This document shows, in pieces, positions 1 to 11,614 of a stretch of 64,000 nucleotides of DNA (within the stretch, counting starts at the first letter, position 1; every line of letters starts with the position of its first letter). The notes under the pieces are model-generated. The model did not search any database. It was not told where the DNA came from and saw only the letters and a list, made by a program, of their open reading frames with translations. The position numbers and the translations under genes were made by a program. The DNA is from Platerodrilus igneus. Taxonomy: Eukaryota; Arthropoda; Insecta; Coleoptera; Lycidae. Location: positions 4,402,001 to 4,466,000 of the forward strand of contig JARFIW010000500.1 of assembly GCA_036346225.1 (NCBI GenBank), in the 5' to 3' direction.

Positions 1-7
1 AATACTC

Positions 8-168
8 CCTATATGTTTGTTGTGGTTTGTTTAGCATTCTTCTTAATCTTCTTTGGGAATTAAACCACTCATAGTTTTTAAAATCTTTATTTACGTTTCG
101 ATCCATGACCTAGGATCGTTGTCAAAATAATAAATTATTTTGACAACGATCCCAAAGAAGATTAAGAA
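8..168. repeat. Foldback/inverted-repeat element, partial copy
   Basis: This stretch is the reverse complement, with changes, of the foldback element at 54,908-55,083. It shares the outer part around 10-100 and the motif centred on the GATCC/GGATC stem. A perfect 40 bp palindrome lies at 113-152, with 19 bp arms around a 2 base centre. The outer arms at about 37-57 and 151-171 also pair. I see no target duplication here. It has no coding capacity, and the copy seems rearranged compared with the one at 54.9 kb. Confidence 0.75.
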
Positions 169-1029
169 GAATGTTTTAAGAATCATGCAGACATCTAGTA
201 TTTTTTTTCTATATGACATGTTTGTTTCCGCTAAATTGTACGTATTTGGGTGTGGTGTTACATGCGCAATACGCTGTTCGAAATGACTGAATGAAACAAA
301 ATTAAACTTTTTGCTACAATCTTATCAGTTGCTTCAGTTATCTGTTATAAATTTCTATTAATGGCATCCTTTAAACTGTTTGTTTGTTTCAGTACTACTA
401 AAGTATCGTTTTTATCAGTCGTTACATTAGTTGCTAAATTTTTTATCTTTGACTTTTATGCTTTTTTTTTTATTTGGGCTTACATATTTAGCTACAACTT
501 TTTTTTAATTTGACATTGTCATCTTCATCACTTTTGAACGATTAAATTAGGTAAATGCTCCTTTGAAATTGTATAACAATAGGCATAAATGAATAATTAG
601 GACCGACATGGATAGAAATGTGTGTGTGATCTCACAGAACTCTAAATCCATTCCTGCATTTTTATAAAAAGTGTTACTTTGTTGTACAAGTATCTTCAAC
701 AGGAAAATATCATTTGATGGCTCTTTTGTATAAATATAAAAAAGCACTGTAAAACTAATCTATTTTTTACAATACGTCCCCTCTCTCTCTCTCTCTCAAC
801 ACCTTGTACTCATTTTTGGGACATATCCTAAAATGCAAAGATATTTTAAAGTAGTTATTTAACCAAGGGTAACAAGTATATGTTTATGCTCTGTAGGAGA
901 CGTTGATACAAACCCGAGGGCCTCCGATTGTTTGTAAGTCGCCCGAAGGTATAAACATCTATTTTGTCCGCGATGTGTATAATTTTTTATGTCATAATAA
1001 TTCGTTAATATTGAATTAATATTAAAAAA
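169..1029. other. Unassigned AT-rich stretch with a short CT run
   Basis: I see no convincing gene here. A simple CT repeat lies at about 779-797. From about 860 the sequence begins to resemble the left margin of the tandem units that follow. Confidence 0.5.
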
Positions 1030-2690
1030 AATCTTAAAATTTAATTTGGTTTTCATTTTACCATGACGGCCACTATTGTTGCGAGGGGAATACCGTACTT
1101 GTAGACGTAAACAAATTTTGTTAGTTGTTAGACTTAGAAAATCAAACTGCAAGAAAGTTCTAAAATTAACGACGAAATTGTAAGAAAAAGAACAGAAAAA
1201 GCAGCCCAAAACTATCGAGAGACGTCTACGTGAAGGAATATGACAAATTATAAAATTGGATGTAAGAAAACTGTGGAGACCTTATTAATGAAGCTGTTCT
1301 GCTTGAATACTTGGGGGATCTCACTGAAACATGTTTTCCAAACTCCTTATGGTTTACATATTTAATATTAAAGAACACGTTAATGATAAATAAGAATATT
1401 AACACTGCGAATTAAGATAAGTAAGTGAATATTTGAAGCAGTGGTCAAAAGTGTATCAGCCAAAAAGTCTAAAATTCTGTCCAGAGAAAATATTTTAAAA
1501 TTTATTCGTGAGACACCGATGAGACGTTCTTGATAATCAAAGTTGCATTATTATTGAGTGTATTTGGTGGATATTGACGACAAGAACTTGGGAACTTTAC
1601 CATGGCGACCACTATTGGTGCGAGGAAGTGCCATACATGTAGGTGTAAACAAATTTCGTTAGTTGTTAAACATAGAAAATCAAGCTGCAGGAAAGTTCTA
1701 TAATTCATGACGAAATTGTTAAAAAGCAAAAAAAGCAACAGAAATCTTACTACCGAAGAAATCGAGAGGCGCCTACGTGAAGGAATATGACAAATTATAA
1801 AATTGGATGAACGAAAGCAGTAGAGACCTTATTAATGAAACTGTTCTGCTTGAATACTTCGGTGATTTCACTGAAATATTTTCTCCGAGCTCCTTATGGT
1901 CCAAATATTCAGTATTAAAGAAAACTTTAATGATAAATAAGAATATTAACACTGCGAATTACCATAAGTAAGTGAATATTTGAAGCAGTGGTCAACAGTG
2001 TATCAGCCAAAAAGTCTAAAATTCTGTCCGGAGAAAATATTTTAAAATTTATTCATGAGACACCGATGAGACGTTCTTGATGATCAAAGTTGCATTATTA
2101 TTGAGTGTATTTGGTGAATATTGACGACAAGAACTTGGGAACTTTACCATGGCGACCACTATTGGTGCGAGGAAATGCCATACTTGTAGGTGTAAACAAA
2201 TTTCGTTAGTTGTTAAACATAAAAAATCAAGCTGCAGGAAAGTTCTAAAATTCATGACGAAATTGTAAAAAAAGCAAAAAAGCAACAGAAGTCTTACTAC
2301 CGAAGAAATCGAGAGGCGTCTACGTGAAGGAATATGACAAATTATAAAATTGGATGAACGAAAGCAGTGGAGACCTTATTAATGAAACTGTTCTGCTTGA
2401 ATACTTCGGTGATCTCACTGAAATATTTTCTCCGAGCTCCTTATGGTCCAAATATTCAGTATTAAAGAAAACTTTAATGATAAATAAGAATATTGACACT
2501 GCGAATTACCATAAGTAAGTGAATATTTGAAGCAGTGGTCAACAGTGTATCAGCCAAAAAGTCTAAAATTCTGTCCAGAAAAAATATTTTAAAATTTATT
2601 CATGAGGCACCGAATGAAACGTTTTTGAAGATCAAAGTTGCATTATTATTTAGTATATTTGGTGGATATTGACGACCAGAACTTCAAAAT
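1030..2690. repeat. Three tandem units of about 547 bp
   Basis: The anchor GGAACTTTACCATGGCGACC begins at about 1,591 and recurs exactly 547 bp later at 2,138. A more diverged copy with CATTTTACCATGACGGCC lies near 1,054, so there are three head-to-tail units. Units 2 and 3 are nearly identical through the whole period and unit 1 is older. On the plus strand each unit opens with a short ATG frame (ATGGCG in units 2 and 3) rich in Cys, Lys and Arg, with a C-x2-C pair, and then degrades into stops. I do not recognise this protein. It may be a duplicated fragment of a transposon 5' exon. Confidence 0.85.
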
Positions 2691-3830
2691 TTCATAGTTA
2701 CTCACATTGAAGATCGAAAATCAGTTTACGTAGTAAATGTACCGGAGACAAAATTGCAAAATAAACGCTTTTACCATTATTGAGAAAGACATAATAAAAA
2801 GTTTAAAACTAATAAGAGACACGTCTTTATGGCCACATGGTTGTTCAGAAAAGAGATTTTTCTAAACTTCAGACAGGGCCGCTGTACCATATAATATAGT
2901 GCGAAATAACATTTGGAATTTTACCGTCAACCATTGCAATATATCTAGGTTTGCGCGATTCAGACAAGTACACAGGTAACATTTCTGACGAACATAGACA
3001 ACTCTTTTGGTAGCTGCAGAAGCGAATATGGCCACGTTGAAACCCCTTGGTAGATGGAAGCGTATATCGGTTGCTGAAGGAAAGGATATTTAAAAACAGT
3101 TTACCTTTAAAAAATTACATTTGAAGGATATTGCCAGACACACCTTCTGTATCTGTCACTTCTCTACAGAATTTTGGTAACTAGGTAATGAAATACAAAC
3201 CTACGTTTGCTGCAGGAAATATAACTATCACCGTATCGTTCCAAAATAGTCACTTTAATCAGATATTTACACAATAATCTTCTTTTATATATTGTAATTT
3301 TATTAATAAAAGTTATTAACAAATTAATCAAAAAATGTTTCTGTAGCGGGCCATAAAGTGCACGGTATACCCACACGAAGATAAAGTACACTACCATGGT
3401 AGTTGGTAACTAAGGAGTAAAACACAATAATCAACTGTTATGATATAAATTAATTTATGAAACCTTAAAATGTATTTAAAACAAAATTACATAATAGAAT
3501 AATGTTGAAGAATTGATGTGGTAAAAACAATAATTCATATATGAATGTGCGCCTAGAATATCTGTAAGATGTGCAGCCTTTCTAGTTTAATAAAAAGAAA
3601 AACAAAAGTACAGTTATTGCTATTCAAAGTTTGGAAAAATTGTAATTTTCTAGCAATTTCAGTGGTTTAATATTGAAACTACATATGTTTCAAAGCAGGA
3701 AAATTTTAAACGCATTTTGAAAAAACTTGTTCTGCTGTACACCCGTGACATATTCTCATGAAGTAACCTTTACCTATTGTTGTATATAGCGAAGCCATTA
3801 TTTTAGATTACTTTTAAAACATTACATTGT
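2691..3830. other. Unassigned stretch
   Basis: There is no recognisable gene. A short palindrome, CTACCATGGTAG, lies near 3,391-3,402. Reading frames are short and carry no known motif. Confidence 0.4.
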
Positions 3831-4675
3831 AACACAATCAGTAAGGTGAACATCCTTTGTTCTAGGAAAACTTGCATCATGCTTATCAAATGTCATGTTC
3901 TTGAAATTACCTCACCACACTTATCTTTTTGTATATTTAATCTTTTGGTCAAGACTTTACTGTGTCTTTACTTTGTAACAACCACAATTAGGTTTCCTGC
4001 AGATGTCCTAGAACTCGGGGAAGTTTTGCCTTACCGCCATTAAACATACACTTTTATCGCCTGCCACAACCTTCGGCAGAAAACCCATTTCTTGTTATCA
4101 GCAGTTATAAAAGACGAAGCACCAGAGAGAGAGTCAGTCAGTCAGTCAGTCTGTGTATGATCCTAGTTCATCCCTTGCTCTGGAGCAAGTCGGCTCAGAG
4201 CCAACCATAAAATGGTGACTTAATCTTTTATGGTTGCTGAGACATTCTAGTAAAGATGGTCACATAAGTAATCCTTTAACTCTTTTACTGCTTCACATTT
4301 TGTTAACATGTCATTTAGCTTTAAGTTTATTTTTATTGTTCATTACATACTGTTGTTGATTTCGTCATGTTGTTATTCCACTCGATACTAGAACCCTAGG
4401 TCTCTAGGACCTCAGTTAAGTACCACCTCTCGCTATTAAAGACTCTACCATCACATTACCTAGCTACGCCATCACGCCCAAGCACATTTCCCAGTATCAA
4501 AAGTATAATTAACAAAAATCAAAAGTGTACTTAACACTATAAATGCATAATTGTCGCCAGAGATATAGTCACTTTCATTTACAGCATAGTCATTGTATTT
4601 TTAATGGTAATAAAATCCGTAAAGGTGACGCTATTTAAACTGTAGGATCTTTGTGTTATTCTAGAGACCCTATTT
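3831..4675 (+). promoter_or_regulatory. LTR-like core promoter, possible solo LTR
   Basis: A TATAAAAG box at about 4,106 is followed some 27 bases later by repeated TCAGT initiator-like motifs (4,133-4,150). This is the spacing of an arthropod retroelement promoter. An AATAAA signal lies about 480 bases downstream, near 4,610. A short inverted repeat (ACCATAAAA / TTTTATGGT) lies at about 4,204-4,236. No matching second LTR, primer site or target duplication was found, so the outer bounds are guesses. A host promoter is possible. Confidence 0.3.
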
Positions 4676-4784
4676 ACAGGTATGATTATATTTGTTAAAG
4701 ATTACTCGGTTCTAAATCGTATTTATTATTTTATTTAAATAAGTGTTTATTTATTATGCAAAAGGTCATGCCTTTCTTTATGAT

Positions 4785-5180
4785 AAAATTGCGCTATAAT
4801 TAGACGCCAATTAGACGCTATTTTGCGTCGCTAAAACGAAATTTTATGCCTTCTTAGCAAACAAGTTATTTCAAAAAAGGAAGAAAATTTTGGCCAAGTT
4901 CATGCAGTCGCATTTTTTTGGTATATTCCAAAACACTTATGCCATAATTAAGCGCTAATTAAGCGCAATTTTACTCCGCTAAAACAACATTTTGCGCCCG
5001 CTTGACAAGTAGGTTATATTAAAAAGATTATGCTTCCGGTCACGTTCACGCAGCCGTACATTTTGAAATTTTTAAAAAAAGTTTGTGCCGTAAATAAACA
5101 CCAATTAGGCGCCATTTTGCGCCGCTAAGAGAACATTTTGCGGCCTTTTAGCAAACAAGTTATTTAGAACAAGGCGTAAA
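4785..5180. repeat. Three diverged tandem units of about 147 bp
   Basis: A unit containing a short palindromic GCGCC- or GACGC-type core, then CGCTAAAAC, an ATTTTGCG-type block and GCAAACAAGTTAT occurs three times. The aligned CTAA(A/G)A positions are 4,831, 4,979 and 5,125, giving spacings of 148 and 146 bases. The copies are strongly diverged from each other. There is no coding sequence. Confidence 0.7.
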
Positions 5181-6010
5181 AAATGTAATCTTGGCATTCT
5201 CTCGTACCACAAAAATTAACCAATGACTGGACTTTCATGAAAACCAAAACTTGATATGGTTTTTACGTCCGTTTGCATCACAACATTAATTTGCTGGGAA
5301 TTTTTCATTGTGGGGTATTAAAAGTTCGATGTTCCTAACTAAAGCAATAAACGTTGAAGCTTTTATAAAAAAGCGTAACAATTTTGACCCTACATCGCTA
5401 ACCTGGTTTTTTCCAAATATCTACGGGTGCAATAGCTTTAAGTAGTCCGCAATAGTAGAAGAAATTAGTTTATCTATCATGGAAAAGGGCTAGCGTTAAC
5501 TTAGTCCCACCCCCAAAGAAAGCTTCCTTTATGAAGCTTCTATGCCTGCGCTAGCTATATCTTGCGGTGCACTAGCTCTAAATAACCAGAACTAGCAGTA
5601 TAACTTAGTACGTACATCATGGGAGTAGCCCCTAGATTAAAGAACCATTATTTAGTTGCTTTGCTTGCGTTAACTATATTAGGGACGCGCTAGCTCTAAG
5701 TAGCCTGCGTTAGTTAAAGATTTAAAAGATTTAAAAAAAAGAGCTATCACCTGAAAAATGTTGCCGGTCGAATATGGAAACACCTGATATGAAGAAAACC
5801 AGGTAGGTTTTCAACATATATGATAGCGCGATGCAAACTTTGGTCGAGACTTTAACCGCTGGTGGTAATACAATCCAAACAGATGCTGCACAAATGCACC
5901 AACAAACATTAAGAAGTGGCTCATTTGTATTAACTTTATTTAACCTTTGATATACGCATCTATGTCTTTTTCTAGAAAACGGTCAGCAACCTATAATGAA
6001 AAATAACAAT
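5181..6010. other. Unassigned stretch with repeated GCTAGCTCTAA motifs
   Basis: There is no gene. Short related motifs (CGCTAGCT, CACTAGCTCTAA, CGCTAGCTCTAA, GCGTTAACT) recur between about 5,490 and 5,720. They suggest an old simple tandem repeat. Confidence 0.4.
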
Positions 6011-6017
6011 AATCGTG

Positions 6018-7265
6018 CGGTTGGTTACCCATTGGGCGCGTCTCCAGGTGGCGGACGTGAGAAACCCGAAGATATGTATGACCAAGGGATAGGCTATCTA
6101 CTCTGGGATGAATCGTGATAAGCTTATCTCTTTCAGTGACCTAGTGCCTGAGTGGTATAAGACCCACAATATGGTGGAGAGCAAGAGACTGTGCTAGAGC
6201 GGAAGAAAATCCGCCCCCTAGCCAAGTGAAAACGATCTCGCGGACCAAACCCCTCAGCCGAAGCTGTAGTTTCGTGGCTACTGGGTCTGCACTGAGGTAA
6301 ACGAAGGCGGTGGGCCAATTTGGCAACACCGACACACCGCGCCTTCCCTGCTGTCGTGGTCATGTCTCACGGCAAGAGGGTGTGGGGGTCTTGGCTTAAC
6401 TGCCCGGACCAAGAGGAGACAACCTCGCTAAAAATCCTAAATCCTGTAGCGAAGGACTGAGCCTAAGAGATGCGTGGTTGGATAGATGATCAGTCTTAAT
6501 CAGTCCAGAACTTGGGGAACAGGGCGGCAACCCGTTTTATTCACGCCTTTCATGCCAACAGGGGGCACCTGGCATGGTGACCATTTACATCCCCCTAATT
6601 CATGGGAACAATTATGAATAATATTGGTATCATAAGTAAAATAGAACCTAAAGAGGAGGAACCAGGGGGACCCCTCAGGCAACCAAAACATATCCATTGA
6701 GGTGGAGCAGACCCGGGATGCAAGTCCGCTTGCAAGACCGGTGTCTGGTACACCAGACACGGAGAAAACAATAAAGAAACTTGCAAGCACTAGACTGCAA
6801 GCAAAAAGGCTTTCCGGTGCTCAGCGTAGGAAGCTGAGGTAAGTCAAGAAAGTCGAAGCTGGGACTTGGACGGAGTCACACTCGTCCACAAAGAAGGTGT
6901 CGGTGCAGAAGGAGAGCAGGGGTAGTAAAAGACCTTGTTCAGAGAATTCTACACCAACACCATTTAGAGACGCTGAGTAGAACAAGACAGCGCCCATTCG
7001 GGCTACCAAAGTTAGACCCGAAGGTAGTCGATACCCTCCCATCAAGGGACCTGTACTCTGTAATTCAGGGTGCAGGATTTGCAGATTGGGTATAACACTT
7101 AACCAGAGTTAGCACAATAAGCCTTTTAGGGTGCAGTGCGGTGGAGCCGTTTAACAGACGCACCCGCCAGGGGGAGTGGTTTTATTGGGTATGCCGCAAG
7201 GAGAGTCCCACACTTCGACTATAAAAGCTTTCCACTCCACCGGGTTCGGATAGCTATAAAAAAAA
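6018..7265 (+). mobile_element. Internally deleted non-LTR retrotransposon with poly-A
   Basis: This GC-rich island stands out in AT-rich DNA. It is flanked by an identical 7 bp AATCGTG at 6,011-6,017 and 7,266-7,272 and ends in a run of A, as expected after target-primed reverse transcription. The left part resembles a non-LTR 5' UTR (GGCGCGTCTCCAGGTGGCGG near 6,037). A plus-strand frame near 6,770-6,850 carries a basic stretch LSGAQRRKLR, like ORF1 proteins of several LINE clades. The right part (about 7,120-7,260) reads like a LINE 3' UTR. No endonuclease or reverse transcriptase is present, so this is a short deletion derivative that would need a helper LINE. The clade (R1/I-like?) is not certain. 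Confidence 0.7.
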
Positions 7266-7272
7266 AATCGTG

Positions 7273-7770
7273 TTGAACCTTAAACAATGTTTGCTATCAT
7301 AAATGCACTTATAAATAAAGGTTTCAGGGTAAAAAGCGCATTTCAGTTTTTCTATTCCAAGAAATACATTAAGGCGATATGTTGAAAAATATACTAAAAT
7401 CACGCAAATTTAGAAGACTTAACACAACTTTTCCAAATTATATGGTTCATAGGGTTTTTACAAATAGTGAAAAAAAAGTGTGGATATCTAGATACAAGTC
7501 TGTACCTGGTCATAGTCTACCCCCTAGCCGTAAGGAAATTCGCGTTTAAATTTGCCGTTGCGAGCAAATATAAGACATCCAACAACCAAACCGCCTACAG
7601 GATGCGTACCTTCATAAAATAACAATACAAAAATATAATAGATATATAAACAATATTAATAACAACATTAAATTCAAATTTCATACGTAACATACTATGA
7701 CCTAAGAAGAAAATTCAAGTCTATGCTAAGCCTAAACATAGCACCTATGAAAAAAATATGTTTATTAATA
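7273..7770. other. Unassigned AT-rich stretch
   Basis: No gene was seen. Because a minus-strand LINE lies on the other side of the mariner element, part of this may be that LINE's 3' UTR, but I cannot show it. Confidence 0.3.
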
Positions 7771-8682
7771 CGAGGACGGTCCAATAAGTATATAGCCCCA
7801 CCGCCCGATGGCGCCACTATCGCAAGAGAAATTTACTATCGTGTAGTACATTCTAGTAAACGGCTGCGGTCGAAATTTCAACTGTATCGTAGTCGTAGTT
7901 TTGTTTTGACCGCGTGTGAAAGCGGGCGTGTCCGCGGATTTTAGAAAAATATAAAAAGAGCAATATCGGTCGGTGATTCGATTCTTGTTTTTTGAGTGAA
8001 ATGGCGCAGAAAAATCAAAGAGCGCTTGGATGCTCTGTACGGTGATTCTTCTCCTTCGATGACAACCGTCAAAAAATGGTTTAACGAGTTTCAACGTGGT
8101 TGCACGTCGGTTTTTGATGAGCCACGCCTAGGTGCCCCCGAAAACGGCTAGCACGGAGGATAACATGACAAAAACCCACGATCTCACATTGGTAGACCGC
8201 CGATTGAAGTTGCGCAAGATTGCTGAGACAGCAAGCATCTAAAAAGACCGCGTGGGTCATACCCTGCATGAAATTTTGGGCATGAGAAAGCTGTCGGCGC
8301 GACGGGTGCCGCTTTTGCTTACTACGAACAACAAGCGCAACCGCCCTTGCCACGGCCTAATTGATCGAATTGATGAGCTACGAACTGTTGCCCCATTTAC
8401 CGTATTTTCCAGATTTGGTTCTGTGCGACTTCTTTTTATTTCCAAACTTGAGAAAGTCACTCGCCGGGCAGAAATTTGAGTCGAATGAGGAGGTTATCAC
8501 CGCCACGGAGGACTACTTTGCAGACTTCGAGAAAACGTATTTTTCAGACGGGTTTAAGAAGTTGGAGCATCGCTGGGTCAAGTGTATCGAGCTAAAAGAA
8601 GACTATGTTGAGAAATAAATCGCCATTTTTCCAAAATTTTCGTTTTTCTTTTGTAGACTAAGTACTTATCGGACTACCCTTG
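7771..8682 (+). mobile_element. Mariner-family DNA transposon, internally deleted
   Basis: The terminal repeats match. The left end reads CGAGGACGGTCCAATAAGTA and the complement of the right end reads CAAGGGTAGTCCGATAAGTA. TA flanks both sides (7,769-7,770 and 8,683-8,684), the standard mariner target duplication. At 912 bp it is about 370 bp shorter than the usual ~1.3 kb of the family. The missing part lies inside the transposase frame. Confidence 0.92.
8002..8618 (+). pseudogene. Mariner transposase, deleted and frameshifted
   Basis: The N-terminal helix-turn-helix part is readable at about 8,005-8,150, with motifs such as KKWFNEFQRG and DEPRLGAP typical of mariner transposases. A second piece, HEILGMRKLSAR, follows at about 8,265-8,305. 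Around 8,345-8,360 the frame jumps directly to the C-terminal part, with PDL...CDFFLFPNLRKSL and a KLEHRW...CIELK end at about 8,380-8,618. The first two acidic residues of the family's DD34D site should lie in the lost middle, and only the last Asp region remains. There are also stops and shifts upstream. The element cannot make an active transposase but could be moved by one supplied elsewhere. Confidence 0.9.
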
Positions 8683-8699
8683 TAGTAGGAATCGAAACT

Positions 8700-10230
8700 T
8701 CCTATTACTGTAACACTTGGACTTTTATTTGTTGCAAAAAATCATTTAATAAATCAATTGTATTCTGACCGTCACCATAATTATAAACCATAACATAAAC
8801 TGGAAAAAAATTTAATACATTTGTTCGAGAGATTTGAACATAAAATAAAGATGCTAATGGAGTTTTAATATTGAGTGCATAAAAAGAACTTTTGCTTAAC
8901 AACTCGGGACAATCGAGCAGACTGGTTAATAATTTATACAGCATACTAACTGAATAGTACCTTCACGTTTATACAACTCCTTTAATTCAAGTCTGTCAAT
9001 GTAATCAGTTTGAGGAAGCATTCCCTGAGGATAAGTACCATAAAAACTTAATTTTTCGTAACGACCAGTTGTGAAATTTGTATCCTGCACGCTAAACAAC
9101 AGAGACATATTCCAATTTACTGTGAACGTGCGCATTATAAAGAATTGAGATGGTAGCTGAAGGAGAGAACTGACTCCCATTCCTAATCACTAATCCTAAG
9201 TCCTTATATGTTTCCTTTTGCACAGTTGTAATATGTTCGACGAAAGTAGGTCTCGAGTCAAATGTAACAACAAGATCCTTTATGGTACAACACTTCCTAA
9301 TTAACACAATCTCAATATTGTAAGGATAAAAGACAGGATTAATATTACGAGTTTAACCAATATAACATTTTGATATATTGATGGGTAAGCTATTATCGTT
9401 ACACCAAAAATGGAAATGGTCCAAATTTTTTTGCAGTTTTTTACAATATTCTATTGATAAAATGGACGTACAAAATTTCAAAAGTCCCAAGAACAGCCCT
9501 GAGTACACCTGAAATAACGACGAAGTCAAACCTCCCATGACCATGATATTCCACTCGCAACCTGCGATTGCGCAGGTAGAATTCAACAAATTTTTAAAAA
9601 ATAGCGTAAATCTAATTTCACAAAGCTTGACAATGTTCCATTGTCTTTTCTATCAAAGACCTTTGAAACATCGATATATAAACCGACAACCTGTCCACTA
9701 TCATCTATTTTCAGCAACATACTGGGTGATACATACAAGGTTAGTAATTGTTGACCTACTAGGAATAAATCCGTATTGCACAGCGTATTAGAAGCTTAAC
9801 ACGAGGTACGGTTACATCATATATGATATTTTCAAATATTTCCCAAAATTACACAGAATTGTAATTGGTCTATAATTTTCAATCTGCAACTTAAACCTTT
9901 TCCTTAAAATTGGGCAAATTTTAGAGACCATCCAACATTTCGGACACTGTTCTACTTTGAATACTATATTGAAAAGTACAATAAGCGGTTTAACAAAAAT
10001 TATTGCACAATCCGTTACTAAAAAGCAGGTGTATCATCAATGCCTCTAGTTCTTTCGGTTATATTCTCTTAAACGCCTTTAAGACCTTTATTTAATCAAT
10101 AATACAACTTCACAACCAATCGCATTAATGTCATTATCAGGAGAATTTAAGTCGATGTGCGTGGAGACAGTGTAAGACAAAAGAAGCTTGAAAACTGTAC
10201 TAAATGCATTAACAATGTCTTACGGATCAT
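8700..10230 (-). pseudogene. Jockey/CR1-like LINE reverse transcriptase, decayed
   Basis: Read on the minus strand, fragments in the right order match a non-LTR reverse transcriptase. They are a linker and NYRPITIL-type region (about 10,215-9,850), a YIDVSKVFD block carrying the first catalytic Asp (about 9,690-9,665), a GVYSG...LGLL block (about 9,510-9,480), then LPINISKC (about 9,385) and IKDL.VTFDS followed by SKLEY (9,290-9,100). The C-terminal CPELLS-type segment follows (9,180-8,705). Stops and frame changes separate the pieces. No endonuclease was found, so the copy is 5'-truncated. The mariner element sits just downstream of its 3' coding end. Confidence 0.8.
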
Positions 10231-10504
10231 TAAGAAATTTATTGCCGTAATTTATGGCATTTGGAATTCTACTGGTATACCTTATTTTTTATAAAGTAAA
10301 AAATATTTGGATAAGGACTAAAGTTAACATGAACATAGAAAGATAAGTAGGTTCTAATAAACCAGATGCTCGTTTTTATATACAACTTCAATAGCTGCTT
10401 AAAAATATAATTTTATTTCAAATCAAATAGATAGTTTGTACCAATTGGTTATAGCAACTGTTCGGAGTCCTTCTAAAGTTGCAGCAGCAGATGTCCAAAA
10501 GTAG

Positions 10505-11065
10505 TCTTTAAGTGACATTGGCAGATAGAGAGGCGCTAGTAAGTTTGTTTGGAATGCCTCTTCTATATTTCCACAGATTCATTACAAAGACTGTTTGGAA
10601 AAGGGACAGCTGCTTTCAGTATAGCTCTAGCAAAAACTTCAGGCTGGATGACTTCCAAAATTTTTTGAAAGACAGCATTTTGGTCGTTATTTAAGTATTG
10701 TGTATGGAACCACGTCATGGTAATAATTATAAACCACGTAATTCATATTTCGATTTAATCGATTTAACTAAAGCAAATGGTACAGTTATGTTTACAATTC
10801 TTCCGCACAATAAGCAGTGAACTCCGGTTGATAGATCGTGGATGTATGGCCCATTAGTTAAATGTTTTGACGAAGGCTGGAATCATATTAATTAAATAAT
10901 TCTGGTAAGCGACTCACTAAGTACGACATTTCCTAGATTTTGGGAAGGTTTATCGAATAGCATTTGGAAGAAATTATGTCAGGCTTTAAAGCTGTAGGGT
11001 TATCTCCTTTCAACAAACATGCTTTTGGAAGCGATGAGTTTTTGATAGTATGTGTTACTGCCTTA
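10505..11065 (+). pseudogene. Pogo/Tigger-like transposase, C-terminal half
   Basis: Frames in order show a SGWMT block (about 10,640), then a stretch about 10,700-10,790 ending in LPHNK. A DRSWMYGPL block with the third catalytic Asp region follows (about 10,825-10,860), then GFKAVGLSPFN with a DEFL end (about 10,980-11,045). This is the order seen in Tigger/pogo DDE transposases. Several stops and frame changes make it a dead copy. The N-terminal DNA-binding half is not seen, and no terminal repeats were identified. It appears to be a different family from the cluster that follows. Confidence 0.75.
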
Positions 11066-11610
11066 ATCCTAGATTACAATCAAATCCATCTCTTATTTCG
11101 CTTTACAATGAATTAACCACTAGATCAGATAAACGCAGTTACTATCAAAGATTTGGTTGTGCCTCAAACTATTCTTGTGAATTAACACGGTATATCAAGC
11201 CAATTCTTATATGAATTAACCATGATCGTCTAGTTTTTCAGAGACTAAGGTTAAAAAATATCGTGTAATATCCTTTTTATACTGTTTGTCGCTTCTAATT
11301 TGAAAAAAAAAACGGTTCCCAGAAGTTACAGAGTTTCAAAATAAAAGGAATACAAAATGGGTCCTCTAAAGGTTTTGCTACTAGTTGTGTAAGATACAGA
11401 ATTGTAAATGAAAAGTGTATAAATTCACAACAAAAGCACTAGTATAATAAAGTTCCAATATGGAGAGTAAAAATATATTTAATAAAAAATCGAAAGTAAG
11501 TTGAGCATGATACTAAAAAACCAATAATTTAGATATACCATCAATGCCATTAGTGCACGACTCCGATTGTGAAGACCAGGAAGATTTTGACAAGAATTTT
11601 AAAATAGTAA
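11066..11610. other. Unassigned stretch between pogo-like remains
   Basis: No clear gene was seen. It may include the 3' end of the preceding pogo-like copy. Confidence 0.3.
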
Positions 11611-11614
11611 CCAG

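Noticed and set aside
6133..7045. Minus-strand frames of 60-96 codons in the GC-rich island
   Set aside because: They are shadows in the wrong strand of a LINE derivative with poly-A on the plus strand. No motif was found.
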